NCBI GenBank assembly: GCA_004020315.1
Contig: SAQG01000019.1
Coordinates: forward strand, 45,611-109,610
Direction of reading: 5' to 3'
DNA length: 64,000 bases
DNA from: Mesorhizobium sp.
Lineage (GTDB): Bacteria; Pseudomonadota; Alphaproteobacteria; Rhizobiales; Rhizobiaceae
Below, one piece after another: positions 8,822 to 16,931 of this stretch; the stretch's first letter is position 1; the number at the start of each line of letters is the position of its first letter. The notes beneath the pieces were generated by a model. It ran no database searches. It had not been told where the DNA came from and saw nothing but the letters and a program-made list of their open reading frames with translations. The position numbers and the translations under genes are program-made.

Positions 8822-10087
8822 ATGGCAGAGATAAAACGAACCCAGCCGCTGGCGCGCGATGCCATGGCCTATGTGCTGGCCGGCGGCCGTGGCAGTCGCC
8901 TGAGGGAGTTGACCGACCGGCGCGCCAAACCGGCGGTCTATTTCGGCGGCAAGACGCGCATCATCGATTTCGCGCTCTCCAATGCGCTCAATTCCGGTAT
9001 CCGCCGCCTCGGCGTCGCCACCCAGTACAAGGCGCACTCGCTGATCCGCCACCTGCAGCGCGGCTGGAACTTCCTGCGGCCCGAGCGTAACGAGAGCTTC
9101 GACATCCTGCCGGCCAGCCAGCGCGTTTCGGAAACGCAATGGTATGAGGGCACGGCCGATGCCGTGTACCAGAATATCGATATCATCGAGGCCTACGGCC
9201 CTGAATACATGGTCATCCTGGCCGGCGACCACGTCTACAAGATGGACTATGAGCTGATGCTGCGCCAGCATGTCGACGCCGGTGCCGACGTCACCGTCGG
9301 CTGCCTCGAAGTGCCGCGCATGGAGGCGACCGGCTTCGGCGTCATGCATGTCGATGCCAAGGACACCATCATCTCCTTCATCGAAAAGCCCGCCGATCCG
9401 CCCGGCATTCCCGACAAACCGGATTTCGCCCTGGCCTCGATGGGCATCTACGTGTTCAAGACCAAGTTCCTGATGGAGCAATTGCGCCGCGACGCGGCCG
9501 AGCCGGGCTCAAGCCGCGACTTCGGCAAGGACATCATTCCGTATGTCGTCGAGCACGGGAAGGCGATCGCCCATCGCTTCGCCAAATCCTGCGTGCGCTC
9601 GACCGCAGAGAACGAAGCCTACTGGCGCGATGTCGGAACAGTCGACGCCTATTGGGAAGCCAATATCGACCTCACCGACATCACGCCGGAGCTCGACCTC
9701 TACGACCGTGACTGGCCGATCTGGACATATGCCGAGTTGAAGCCGCCGGCAAAGTTCGTGCATGACGAGGATGGCCGTCGTGGCTCGGCGGTGTCGTCAC
9801 TTGTCTCGGGCGATTGCATTGTCTCGGGTGCTTCGCTGAAGCGAAGCCTGATCTTCACCGGCGCGCGCATCAATTCCTATTCGACGCTCGAGGAAGTCGT
9901 CATGCTGCCCGACTGCCATGTCGGCCGGAGCGCAAGATTGAAGCGCGTGGTGATCGATCACGGCGTGAGGATACCCGAGGGGCTCGTGGTCGGCGAGGAT
10001 CCCGTTCTCGACGCCAAGCGCTTCCGCGTTTCCGAAAAGGGCATCTGCCTCGTCACGCAGGCCATGATCGACAAGCTGGGATTGTAA
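8822..10087 (+). CDS. glgC: Glucose-1-phosphate adenylyltransferase (ADP-glucose pyrophosphorylase)
   Basis: A 421-residue enzyme that makes ADP-glucose from glucose-1-phosphate and ATP, the committed and allosterically controlled step of bacterial glycogen synthesis. The N-terminal nucleotidyltransferase motif AYVLAGGRGSRL is at about residues 16-27, with KPAVYFGGKTRIIDF (activator/ATP region), the catalytic-loop ILAGDHVYKMDY and the sugar-phosphate block FIEKPADPP. A left-handed beta-helix C-terminal domain carries hexapeptide-like repeats (SCVRSTAENEAYW, RINSYSTLEEVV). GGGAGGAT precedes the ATG. Three bases separate it from glgA, so the two genes for building linear chains are tightly coupled. 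Confidence 0.97.
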   Translation: MAEIKRTQPLARDAMAYVLAGGRGSRLRELTDRRAKPAVYFGGKTRIIDFALSNALNSGIRRLGVATQYKAHSLIRHLQRGWNFLRPERNESFDILPASQRVSETQWYEGTADAVYQNIDIIEAYGPEYMVILAGDHVYKMDYELMLRQHVDAGADVTVGCLEVPRMEATGFGVMHVDAKDTIISFIEKPADPPGIPDKPDFALASMGIYVFKTKFLMEQLRRDAAEPGSSRDFGKDIIPYVVEHGKAIAHRFAKSCVRSTAENEAYWRDVGTVDAYWEANIDLTDITPELDLYDRDWPIWTYAELKPPAKFVHDEDGRRGSAVSSLVSGDCIVSGASLKRSLIFTGARINSYSTLEEVVMLPDCHVGRSARLKRVVIDHGVRIPEGLVVGEDPVLDAKRFRVSEKGICLVTQAMIDKLGL

Positions 10088-10090
10088 TGA

Positions 10091-11536
10091 ATGCAGGTTC
10101 TGTCGGTCACGCCCGAAATATTTCCTCTGATCAAGACTGGCGGGCTTGCCGACGTGACCGGCGCGTTACCCATCGCATTGGCGGGCAAGGGCGTGACGAT
10201 GCGCACGCTTGTTCCCGGCTATCCCCAGGTGATGGACGCCTTCAAAAAGAAGAAGGCCGTTCACCAATATCCGCTGCTGCAAGGCGGCAAGGCTTCGGTC
10301 CATGCCGTCCAGATTGCCGGGCTCGACCTGTTCGTGCTCGACGCGCCGCATCTGTTCGATCGTCCCGGCGGCCCCTATGGCAATGCGACTGGAGCCGACT
10401 GGCCGGACAATTGGCGGCGGTTCGCGGCCTTGAGCCAGGTTGGCGGCGATATCGCCGGCGGCGTCATCTCAGGCTACCAGCCGGATATCGTCCATGCCCA
10501 TGACTGGCAATCGGCGATGACGCTGGCCTATATGCGCTACGGCAAGGCGGTCGGCACGCCGTCGATGATCACTGTCCATAACCTGGCTTTCCAGGGTCAG
10601 TTCGGCGCCGGCATCTTTGGCGAGCTTGGCTTGCCGGCGGCGGCCATGGCGCTCGACGGCGTCGAATATTATGGCGGCGTCGGTTTCCTCAAGGCCGGCC
10701 TGCAGGCCGCCTGGGCCATCACCACAGTCAGCCCGACTTATGCGCAGGAGATCCGCTCGCCGGAATTCGGCATGGGGCTCGATGGCCTCCTCAACATGCG
10801 GTCCGTCGATCTCCATGGCATCGTCAACGGCATCGACACCGAGATATGGAACCCTGAAACCGACAAGCATCTGGTCTCCAACTACACGGCCAAGACATTG
10901 AAGGCGCGGCACCCCAACCGGACCGCCGTTGAGGATCGCTTCAATCTTGACCGCGACGACAGTCCCATCGTCTGCGTCATCAGCCGGCTCACCTGGCAGA
11001 AGGGAATGGACATACTGGCAGCGGCCGTCGACGGCCTCGTTGCCAGGGGTGCGCGCCTCGCGATCCTGGGGTCTGGCGACGCCGGCCTCGAAGGCGCGCT
11101 GCTGGCCGCCGCCGCCCGCCATCGCGGTCGCATCGGCGTCGTCGTCGGTTACGACGAGCCTCTTTCCCACACCATGCAGGGCGGCTGTGACGCGATCGTC
11201 ATCCCGTCGCGCTTCGAGCCTTGCGGGCTGACGCAGCTTTACGGCTTGCGCTATGGCTGCGTGCCGGTCGTCGCCCGCACCGGCGGCCTTGCCGACACGG
11301 TCATCGATGCCAATGAAGCGGCGATAGCGGCAGGTGTGGCGACCGGGTTCCAGTTCGCACCCGCCGATGCCGGCGCCTTGCTGCACGCCATCCGCCGACT
11401 GGTCGAGGCACACGCCAACCCCACGGTCTGGACGTCGATGCAGCGGCAAGGCATGAAGGCCGACGTCTCCTGGGATAAAAGCGCAGAAAAATACCTTCAA
11501 CTCTATCGCTTGCTGCTTTCGAAAAGGGCTGTCTGA
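10091..11536 (+). CDS. glgA: Glycogen synthase (ADP-glucose dependent, GT5)
   Basis: A 481-residue GT-B glycosyltransferase that adds glucose from ADP-glucose to the glycogen chain. The N-terminal substrate lysine motif is KTGGLADV at residues 15-22. Other blocks are VHAHDWQSA, TVHNLAFQGQF, VISRLTWQKGMD and the C-terminal nucleotide-binding PSRFEPCGLTQLYGLRYG with its catalytic glutamate. The start is three bases after the glgC stop, and its ribosome site lies inside the end of glgC. Four bases separate its stop from pgm. Confidence 0.97.
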   Translation: MQVLSVTPEIFPLIKTGGLADVTGALPIALAGKGVTMRTLVPGYPQVMDAFKKKKAVHQYPLLQGGKASVHAVQIAGLDLFVLDAPHLFDRPGGPYGNATGADWPDNWRRFAALSQVGGDIAGGVISGYQPDIVHAHDWQSAMTLAYMRYGKAVGTPSMITVHNLAFQGQFGAGIFGELGLPAAAMALDGVEYYGGVGFLKAGLQAAWAITTVSPTYAQEIRSPEFGMGLDGLLNMRSVDLHGIVNGIDTEIWNPETDKHLVSNYTAKTLKARHPNRTAVEDRFNLDRDDSPIVCVISRLTWQKGMDILAAAVDGLVARGARLAILGSGDAGLEGALLAAAARHRGRIGVVVGYDEPLSHTMQGGCDAIVIPSRFEPCGLTQLYGLRYGCVPVVARTGGLADTVIDANEAAIAAGVATGFQFAPADAGALLHAIRRLVEAHANPTVWTSMQRQGMKADVSWDKSAEKYLQLYRLLLSKRAV

Positions 11537-11539
11537 CGC

Positions 11540-13168
11540 ATGATACGAACCGTCGCCACCAAACCCTACTCCGACCAAAAGCCCGGCACGTCCGGGCTGC
11601 GCAAGAAGGTGCCGGTGTTCCAGCAGGAGCACTATGCCGAGAACTTCATCCAGTCGATCTTCGATGCGCTGGATGGTTTCAAGGGCAAGACCCTGGTGAT
11701 CGGCGGCGACGGCCGCTTCTACAACCGCGAAGTCATCCAGACGGCCATCGCCATGGCGGCGGCAAACGGCTTCGGCAAGGTGATGGTCGGGCAGGGCGGT
11801 ATATTGTCAACGCCGGCCGCTTCGCATGTCATCCGCAAATACAAGGCCTTCGGCGGCATCATCCTGTCGGCCAGCCACAATCCGGGCGGCCCGCACGAGG
11901 ATTTCGGCATCAAATACAATGCCGGCAATGGCGGTCCAGCGCCGGAAAAGCTGACCGACGCGATCTTCGCCAAGACCAAGGTGATCTCCAGCTTCAAGAT
12001 CGCCGATATCGGCACGGTCGATCTCGACACGATCGGCGCCGTCGAGAAGGGCGGCATGACAGTCGAGGTGATCGACCCGGTCGCCGACTATGCCGAGCTG
12101 ATGGAAAGCCTGTTCGATTTCGATGCCTTGCGTGCGCTGTTCAAGTCAGGTTTCCGCATGCGCTTCGACGCCATGCATGCTGTGACAGGGCCCTATGCCA
12201 AAGAGATCCTGGAAAACCGGCTCGGCGCGCCGAACGGTACCGCCCGCAACTTCATCCCCCTGCCCGATTTCGGCGGCCACCATCCAGACCCCAACCTGGT
12301 CCATGCCAAACACCTCTATGACGAGATGATGGGACCAGATGCGCCGGATTTCGGCGCTGCTTCCGACGGCGACGGCGACCGCAACCTGATCATCGGTAAG
12401 GGCATTTTCGTCACCCCGTCGGATTCAGTGGCCATGCTTGCCGCCAACGCCTATCTGGCGCCGGGCTACAAGGCCGGCCTGAAAGGCATCGCCCGTTCGA
12501 TGCCGACCAGCGGTGCGGCCGACCGCGTCGCCGAAAAGCTCGGCATCGGCATCTATGAAACGCCGACCGGCTGGAAATTCTTCGGCAATCTGCTTGATGC
12601 CGACATGGCAACGATCTGCGGCGAGGAAAGTGCCGGAACCGGCTCCAACCATGTCCGCGAAAAGGACGGGCTGTGGGCCGTGCTTCTGTGGCTCAATATC
12701 CTTGCGGCCCGCGGCGAAAGCGCCAAGCAGATCGTCACCGAGCACTGGGCGACCTACGGTCGCAATTACTACTCGCGCCATGACTATGAGGAGGTCGAGA
12801 CCGACCGCGCCAATGCGCTGGTCGACGAATTGCGCGCGAAGCTCGCATCACTGCCTGGCACCAGCATGCGCGGCATGAAGATCGCCAGCGCCGATGATTT
12901 CGCCTACCAGGACCCGGTCGACGGCTCGATAGCCAAGAACCAGGGCATCAGGGTGCTCTTCGAAGGCGGATCGCGCGTCGTCTTCCGTCTCTCCGGCACC
13001 GGTACCTCGGGGGCGACGCTGCGCGTCTATATCGAGCGCTACGAGCCGGACAAGTCTAGGCACGATCTCGATACGCAGGAGGCGCTTGCCGACCTGATTG
13101 CGGCAGCCGATGATATTGCCGGGATTCGCAGCCATACCGGCCGCGCCAAGCCGAGCGTCATCACCTGA
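11540..13168 (+). CDS. pgm: Phosphoglucomutase (alpha-D-glucose specific)
   Basis: A 542-residue enzyme of the alpha-D-phosphohexomutase superfamily that interconverts glucose-1-phosphate and glucose-6-phosphate. It links the glycogen enzymes to central metabolism. The phosphoserine loop is SASHNPGG with the active serine at residue 112, the metal loop is SDGDGDRN, the sugar-binding loop is CGEESAGTGSNH, and the C-terminal phosphate loop is FRLSGTGTSG. The long form (over 500 residues) with the N-terminal KPGTSGLRKKV is of the eukaryote-like PGM type usual in rhizobial glg operons. In some rhizobia the equivalent gene also affects exopolysaccharide and cyclic glucan synthesis. Confidence 0.95.
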   Translation: MIRTVATKPYSDQKPGTSGLRKKVPVFQQEHYAENFIQSIFDALDGFKGKTLVIGGDGRFYNREVIQTAIAMAAANGFGKVMVGQGGILSTPAASHVIRKYKAFGGIILSASHNPGGPHEDFGIKYNAGNGGPAPEKLTDAIFAKTKVISSFKIADIGTVDLDTIGAVEKGGMTVEVIDPVADYAELMESLFDFDALRALFKSGFRMRFDAMHAVTGPYAKEILENRLGAPNGTARNFIPLPDFGGHHPDPNLVHAKHLYDEMMGPDAPDFGAASDGDGDRNLIIGKGIFVTPSDSVAMLAANAYLAPGYKAGLKGIARSMPTSGAADRVAEKLGIGIYETPTGWKFFGNLLDADMATICGEESAGTGSNHVREKDGLWAVLLWLNILAARGESAKQIVTEHWATYGRNYYSRHDYEEVETDRANALVDELRAKLASLPGTSMRGMKIASADDFAYQDPVDGSIAKNQGIRVLFEGGSRVVFRLSGTGTSGATLRVYIERYEPDKSRHDLDTQEALADLIAAADDIAGIRSHTGRAKPSVIT

Positions 13169-13177
13169 TGCCATCCA

Positions 13178-13248
13178 GACCATGATCCCGAACCGACGGG
13201 TCCGCGTCAGCCAAAAGTGGGAGCCGGTCTTCGGACAGGATCATGGTC
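13178..13248. repeat. Palindromic intergenic repeat that supplies the glgX start codon
   Basis: GACCATGATCC (13178-13188) and GGATCATGGTC (13238-13248) are perfect 11-bp inverted arms. The core includes AAAAGTGGGAGCCGGTCTTCGG, the recognisable sequence of a dispersed Rhizobiales palindromic element. The ATG of glgX (13243) lies inside the right arm, so a folded RNA would bury the start codon. Confidence 0.75.
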
Positions 13249-15300
13249 AAACAGGAAGATAGAATACCGGACGGTAAGCGGCCGTATCGGCCGCGATTTG
13301 GCGGACTTGTCGGGCAAGGCGGCATTCGCTTTGCCGCATGGTCGTCTGCAGCCAGCCGGCTCTGGGTCTCGATCTTTGATGAGCAGGGTAACACGGAGAC
13401 CGACCGGCTCGAACTCCAGCCCGAAGGCGAGGGCGTTCACGCGCTTTTCGTTGCCGGCCTCGCCTCCCGCACCCGATACGGGTTTCGCGCCGATGGCGAT
13501 TATGCGCCCGAGAAAGGGCTCTGGTTCGATCCCGACAAGCTGCTGGTCGATCCCTATGCCGTCGAGGTCGACAGGCCCTATGTCTATGACGGTAGGCTCG
13601 CCGCACGCCGGGGCGAGGGCACCGACACAGCACCACTGCTGCCGAAGGCGATTGCCGCCACCTTGCCGCAACCGGTGCCTGCCTTGCCGCCGCTATTCCA
13701 GCCCGGTGGCTTGATCTACGAGGTGCCGGTGCGCGCCCTCACCATGCTGCATCCAGACATCCCAAAGCCCCAGCGCGGGACGATTGCAGCCCTTGCCCAT
13801 CCGGCCATCGTCGAGCACCTGAAGAAACTCGGGGTCGGGGCGGTCGAACTGATGCCGGTGACGGCGTCGGTCGATGAGCGACATCTGCCGCCGCTCGGGC
13901 TGCGCAATGCCTGGGGCTACAATCCCGTGACCTTCATGGCGCTCGATCCGCGCCTCGCGCCCGGCGGTCTCGCCGAATTGCGACAGACGGTTGCCACGCT
14001 GCGTGAGGCGGACATCGGCGTCATCCTCGACCTCGTCTTCAACCACACCGGCGAAAGCGACAGGCTAGGACCGACGCTGTCGCTGCGCGGCCTCGACAGT
14101 CGCGCCTATTACCGGCATTGGCCGGGCGGCAGTCTGATCAACGACACCGGCACCGGCAACACCGTCGCCTGTGATCATCCGGTCGTGCAGGAAATGATCC
14201 TCGACACGCTTCGTCACTTTGTCTGCCATGCCGGCATCGACGGTTTCCGTTTCGATCTGGCGCCCATTCTGGGTCGGGTCAACGGCGTGTTCGACGCCGC
14301 GGCCCCCTTGCTCAGAGCTATTCGGAACGACCCGGTCCTTGGCGACCGGGTGCTGATCGCCGAGCCTTGGGACATCGGCCCGGACGGCTATCAGCTTGGC
14401 GATTTTCCACCGCCCTTCCTCGAATGGAACGACAAATATCGCGATGATATCCGCCGGTTCTGGCGCGGCGATGGCGGCATGGTCGGCGCGCTGGCGACCC
14501 GGCTTGCCGGCTCGTCCGACGTGTTTGCCAAGCCAGGCCAGCAGACGAGCCGCAGCGTCAATTTCATCGCCGCGCATGACGGCATGACGCTGGCCGACAT
14601 TGTTGCCTACGAGCACAAGCACAATGAGGCCAATGGCGAGCAGAACCGCGACGGCCACGACGACAACCTGTCCTGGAACAATGGCGTCGAGGGTGAGACC
14701 GGCGATCGGGGGATCGTTACGGCCCGTTTCGATGACCGATGTGCGCTGCTGGCCATGCTGTTTGCCTCGCGCGGTACGATCATGCTGACCGCCGGAGACG
14801 AATTCGGCCGCACCCAGAAGGGCAACAACAACGCCTATGCGCAGGACAACGAGATCACCTGGCTCGACTGGGCCGGGCGCGACCAGGTGTTGGAGCGATA
14901 CGCCGTTTTGCTCGCCGCGATGCGCCGTTGCGTGCCGGCGCTTTCCGACACGCGGTTCCTGACCGGACAGCCGCGGCCCGGGTCAGAAGTACCGGACGTC
15001 GCCTGGCTCACTGAAACCGGCATGCCGCTCGACGAGGCGGGCTGGCACGATCCGGGGCGGTACCGCCTGGTCATGATGCTCGCCGGCGATGATTGCCGCC
15101 TTGCCGTGGTCATCAATGGTGATCGCCGGGCGTGCATGTTCACGCTGCCGGAGCGCGCCGGACTTCGCTGGGAGCCAGCCATCGAAACACCAGACGGCAC
15201 AGCAGGACTCTCACGGCCGGTGCCGGGGCGAACGATGATTTTCATGATCGAACACAAAGCCGCGCAGGCTCAGATAAAGGAGAACGGCGGTGGCAAGTGA
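13243..15300 (+). CDS. glgX: Glycogen debranching enzyme GlgX
   Basis: A 685-residue GH13 isoamylase-type enzyme that hydrolyses alpha-1,6 branches of phosphorylase-trimmed glycogen. An N-terminal CBM48 (GGIRFAAWSSAASRLWVSIF) precedes the barrel. Catalytic residues are nucleophile D338 (GFRFDLAP), acid/base E374 (IAEPWD) and the aspartate of FIAAHDGMT. The family signature WGYNPVTFMALDPR is present. Upstream is a 74-bp gap with a palindromic repeat that overlaps the start codon, and there is no clear Shine-Dalgarno site apart from CAGGA in that arm. Its last 11 bases overlap the next gene. N-terminal residues MVKQEDRIPD are poorly conserved, so a downstream start remains possible. Confidence 0.93.
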   Translation: MVKQEDRIPDGKRPYRPRFGGLVGQGGIRFAAWSSAASRLWVSIFDEQGNTETDRLELQPEGEGVHALFVAGLASRTRYGFRADGDYAPEKGLWFDPDKLLVDPYAVEVDRPYVYDGRLAARRGEGTDTAPLLPKAIAATLPQPVPALPPLFQPGGLIYEVPVRALTMLHPDIPKPQRGTIAALAHPAIVEHLKKLGVGAVELMPVTASVDERHLPPLGLRNAWGYNPVTFMALDPRLAPGGLAELRQTVATLREADIGVILDLVFNHTGESDRLGPTLSLRGLDSRAYYRHWPGGSLINDTGTGNTVACDHPVVQEMILDTLRHFVCHAGIDGFRFDLAPILGRVNGVFDAAAPLLRAIRNDPVLGDRVLIAEPWDIGPDGYQLGDFPPPFLEWNDKYRDDIRRFWRGDGGMVGALATRLAGSSDVFAKPGQQTSRSVNFIAAHDGMTLADIVAYEHKHNEANGEQNRDGHDDNLSWNNGVEGETGDRGIVTARFDDRCALLAMLFASRGTIMLTAGDEFGRTQKGNNNAYAQDNEITWLDWAGRDQVLERYAVLLAAMRRCVPALSDTRFLTGQPRPGSEVPDVAWLTETGMPLDEAGWHDPGRYRLVMMLAGDDCRLAVVINGDRRACMFTLPERAGLRWEPAIETPDGTAGLSRPVPGRTMIFMIEHKAAQAQIKENGGGK

Positions 15301-16915
15301 CAACGCCGAGTGGTGGCGCGGCTGCGTCATCTATCAGATCTATCCGCGCTCCTTCCAGGACACGACAGGCGGCGGCAGCGGCGATCTGCGCGGCGTTGCC
15401 GCAAGGCTGCCTCATGTTGCATCGCTGGGCGTCGACGCCGTCTGGCTGTCGCCCTTCTTCAAGTCGCCGATGGCCGACATGGGCTACGACGTATCCGACT
15501 ACACTGCCGTCGATCCAATGTTCGGCACATCAAAGGATTTCGATGCGGTTGTCGCCGAGGCGCACCGTCTCGGCCTGAAAGTCATCATCGACCAGGTCCT
15601 GTCACATTCGTCCGACCGGCACGAGTGGTTCGTCGAAAGCCGCATGAGCCGCGATAATCCCAGGGCGGACTGGTATGTCTGGGCCGATCCGAGGCCTGAC
15701 GGCACCGCACCCAACAACTGGCTGTCGGTCTTCGGCGGCCCCGCCTGGGAGTGGGACGCAACCCGCAGGCAATATTACATGCACAATTTCCTCGCCTCTC
15801 AGCCGGACCTCAATTTCCACAACCCGGAGGTTCAGGACGCCTTGCTGGAAACGGTGCGGTTTTGGCTGGAGCGCGGCGTCGACGGGTTTCGGCTCGATAC
15901 GGTCAACTACTATGTCCATGACCGATGGCTGCGCAGCAACCCGCCCCTGGCGTCGAGCGTCGCCGGCACCAACACCGAAACCAATCCCTACCTCTATCAG
16001 CAGCATTTGTTCGACAAAACGCAGCCCGAAAACCTCGCTTTCCTCAAGCGTTTTCGGGCGCTGCTCAACGAGTATGAGGGCCGCACCGCTGTCGGTGAGG
16101 TCGGCGACGAAACCCGTTCGTTGCAGACGCTCGCCGCCTACACCGGCGGCGGCGACAAGCTCGACATGTGCTACACGTTCGACCTGCTCGGTCCGCAATT
16201 CTCGGCAGCGCATGTGCGTGGATGCGTCGAAGCGTTCGAGAGTGCTGTCTCCGACGGCTGGGTCTGCTGGGCGTTTTCCAACCACGATGTCGTTCGCCAC
16301 GTGACGCGCTGGACAAGGCCCGGCGGCGATCCGGAAAGGGTGGCGAAGTTCTCGATCGCGCTGCTGTCGTGCCTGCGTGGATCGATCTGCCTCTATCAGG
16401 GCGAGGAGCTCGGGCTGGAGGAGGCGGAATTGGCGTTCGAGGATCTGCGCGATCCTTACGGCATCCGCTTCTGGCCCGGCTTCAAGGGCAGGGATGGCTG
16501 CCGCACGCCGATGGTCTGGGAGAAAGGTGCCGACAATGCTGGTTTTTCCACCGGCAGGCCGTGGCTTCCGATCCCGGAAAGCCATCGCGCCCGCGCGGTC
16601 GATGTCCAGAACGGCGAGGAAAAATCGGTTCTGGCCAGCTATCGGGCGATGCTGGCCTTGCGCAAAAAACATCCGGCGTTGGTGCGGGGCTCGATCCGCT
16701 TTCTCGATGCCGAGGGCGATGTGCTTGCCTTCATTCGCGATGGCGGCGGCGAGAAGCTGCTGTGCGTTTTCAATTTCGCCGAGGAGCCGGCCAGCTGGCC
16801 GTTGCCGCAGGATATCGGTGTCGCAGAAACGATCGATCTTGGCGCTGGTGCCGCCTTGCAGGAGAAAGCCCTGTCGCTGCCGCCCTTGGGCTGCTTCCTC
16901 GGACGACCCGGCTGA
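15290..16915 (+). CDS. GH13 alpha-glucosidase
   Basis: 541 residues starting at GTG 15290, with AAGGAG about 8 bp upstream inside the end of glgX. This is an oligo-1,6-glucosidase/AglA-type GH13 enzyme. The N-terminus WWRGCVIYQIYPRSFQD, the calcium/substrate block DQVLSHSSDRHEWF, nucleophile D203 (GFRLDTVNYY), acid/base E270 (VGEVGDE) and D333 (FSNHDVVR) are all intact. It probably hydrolyses the short maltodextrins or branch stubs released by GlgX to free glucose. It has no signal peptide, so it acts in the cytoplasm. The overlap with glgX indicates coupled translation. A trehalose-forming activity cannot be excluded from sequence alone, but key context genes for that (treY, treZ, treS) are absent. 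Confidence 0.92.
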   Translation: MASDNAEWWRGCVIYQIYPRSFQDTTGGGSGDLRGVAARLPHVASLGVDAVWLSPFFKSPMADMGYDVSDYTAVDPMFGTSKDFDAVVAEAHRLGLKVIIDQVLSHSSDRHEWFVESRMSRDNPRADWYVWADPRPDGTAPNNWLSVFGGPAWEWDATRRQYYMHNFLASQPDLNFHNPEVQDALLETVRFWLERGVDGFRLDTVNYYVHDRWLRSNPPLASSVAGTNTETNPYLYQQHLFDKTQPENLAFLKRFRALLNEYEGRTAVGEVGDETRSLQTLAAYTGGGDKLDMCYTFDLLGPQFSAAHVRGCVEAFESAVSDGWVCWAFSNHDVVRHVTRWTRPGGDPERVAKFSIALLSCLRGSICLYQGEELGLEEAELAFEDLRDPYGIRFWPGFKGRDGCRTPMVWEKGADNAGFSTGRPWLPIPESHRARAVDVQNGEEKSVLASYRAMLALRKKHPALVRGSIRFLDAEGDVLAFIRDGGGEKLLCVFNFAEEPASWPLPQDIGVAETIDLGAGAALQEKALSLPPLGCFLGRPG

Positions 16916-16931
16916 TCTCTCTACTTGCTTC

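Noticed and set aside
11567..11580. CTACTCCGACCA-like match to the tRNA-Pro acceptor end
   Set aside because: It lies within the conserved N-terminal coding region of pgm, with no T-arm; a chance similarity and not a second att copy.
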